The position numbers and the translations under genes are program-made. A stretch of DNA of 5,153 nt from NCBI GenBank assembly GCA_021202245.1, contig JAJQDK010000050.1, forward strand, positions 1-5,153, in the 5' to 3' direction. The notes under the pieces were generated by a model, which saw nothing but the letters and a program-made list of their open reading frames with translations, ran no database searches and was not told the origin of the DNA. Positions 4,755 to 5,153 of the stretch are shown here, in pieces. The first letter of the stretch is position 1. The number at the start of each line of letters is the position of its first letter. This stretch comes from Clostridiales bacterium. GTDB taxonomy: Bacteria; Bacillota; Clostridia; Oscillospirales; Acutalibacteraceae.

Positions 4755-5153
4755 TTATTGATTTCTTAATTTAACGCCCGTTGCTTCAAGATTTGCAACT
4801 ATTCTGTCAATTATTTCCTGAACCTCTGCTAAGGAAAGCGTTCTTTCGTTTGAAGAAAATTCAAATCTTACCGTTATGCTGTGTACAAGGCTTGTGTCAT
4901 AGGTATCTACAATTTTTGTACCCTTTAAAATATCCTTTCCTTCGTTTGCCCAGCACTCGGTCAGATTTTCATATAAAATTCCGCTCGGAATCAAAAGGCT
5001 CAAATCGTAGTCGATGGGCGGAAACTTTGACGGCTCCTCATAACCAATTCCGCAGTCGGCGACCTCAGAGAATACATCGACATCTATCTCTGGAAAACCA
5101 ATACTTGCCTGATTGTCAATCTTTTTGGTGCCTTTCGGGTGCGGAAGTAATTT
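4755..5153 (-). CDS. pheT: Phenylalanyl-tRNA synthetase beta subunit, C-terminal 132 residues (partial)
   Basis: The minus-strand frame is open from the window edge to TAA at 4757-4755. It is the 3' end of PheT, part of the alpha2-beta2 enzyme that charges tRNA-Phe in the cytoplasm. YEEPSKFPPIDYDLSLL begins the C-terminal anticodon-binding (FDX-ACB) domain; most relatives have RDL where this one has YDL. Further on come GTKIVDTYD, ITVRFEFSSNERTLSLAEV and a last helix ending NLEATGVKLRNQ, the usual order of this ferredoxin-like domain. A TTG at 5003-5001 could be read as a start, but it lies inside the domain and codes Leu. The 5' part and pheS would lie beyond the right edge. The hairpin at 4658-4691 terminates it. 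Confidence 0.93.
   Translation of the reverse strand, partial: KLLPHPKGTKKIDNQASIGFPEIDVDVFSEVADCGIGYEEPSKFPPIDYDLSLLIPSGILYENLTECWANEGKDILKGTKIVDTYDTSLVHSITVRFEFSSNERTLSLAEVQEIIDRIVANLEATGVKLRNQ

Noticed and set aside
4755..5003. A separate 82-aa gene on the minus strand starting at TTG 5003
   Set aside because: The frame stays open to the window edge, and the upstream residues YEEPSKFPPIDYDL belong to the same PheT C-terminal domain.

Overview
The window looks like chromosomal DNA of a low-to-moderate GC member of the Firmicutes, most likely a gut-type Clostridia (Oscillospiraceae/Ruminococcaceae). The evidence is the methylerythritol-pathway gene ispF, a PGI of the ~445-residue bacterial type, an IreB-family regulator (found in Firmicutes), a DacF/PBP5-type carboxypeptidase, strong GGAGG ribosome-binding sites and sigma-A-like promoters. 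The lineage is inferred from protein character only.

Left part, plus strand: after a hairpin-rich stretch at the left edge come ispF (106-573), a DacF-like D-Ala-D-Ala carboxypeptidase (657-1673), pgi (1976-3313, with its own promoter and a leader hairpin) and a small P-loop protein gene (3383-3799). Two of these four are damaged. The carboxypeptidase frame closes in an A5 run exactly where the family sequence should continue. Its missing C-terminal residues are readable in the -1 frame (1670-1762), and possibly in a third frame up to 1800. The P-loop gene has a good ribosome-binding site and start, but also an in-frame TAA at codon 23 and a Gly-to-Val change in its Walker A motif; the rest of the frame is intact.

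Middle: the convergent region 3800-3998 holds a structured element related to one at the left edge, a plus-strand terminator, and a long bidirectional terminator hairpin that starts 8 bases past the stop of the minus-strand operon.

Right part, minus strand: ireB (4324-4569), with a near-ideal promoter, is followed 16 bases later by a 102-aa gene of unknown function (3999-4307). Upstream of these on the same strand is the 3' end of pheT (4755-5153, cut by the window edge), with its own terminator at 4658-4691.

Themes: ispF (isoprenoid precursors, hence undecaprenyl phosphate), the carboxypeptidase (peptidoglycan trimming) and IreB (PASTA-kinase control of the cell wall) all bear on the envelope, while pgi and pheT are housekeeping. 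No CRISPR array, insertion sequence, tRNA or rRNA was seen. The points most worth checking are the two damaged genes, the pair of covarying hairpin elements, and the unknown gene in the ireB operon.
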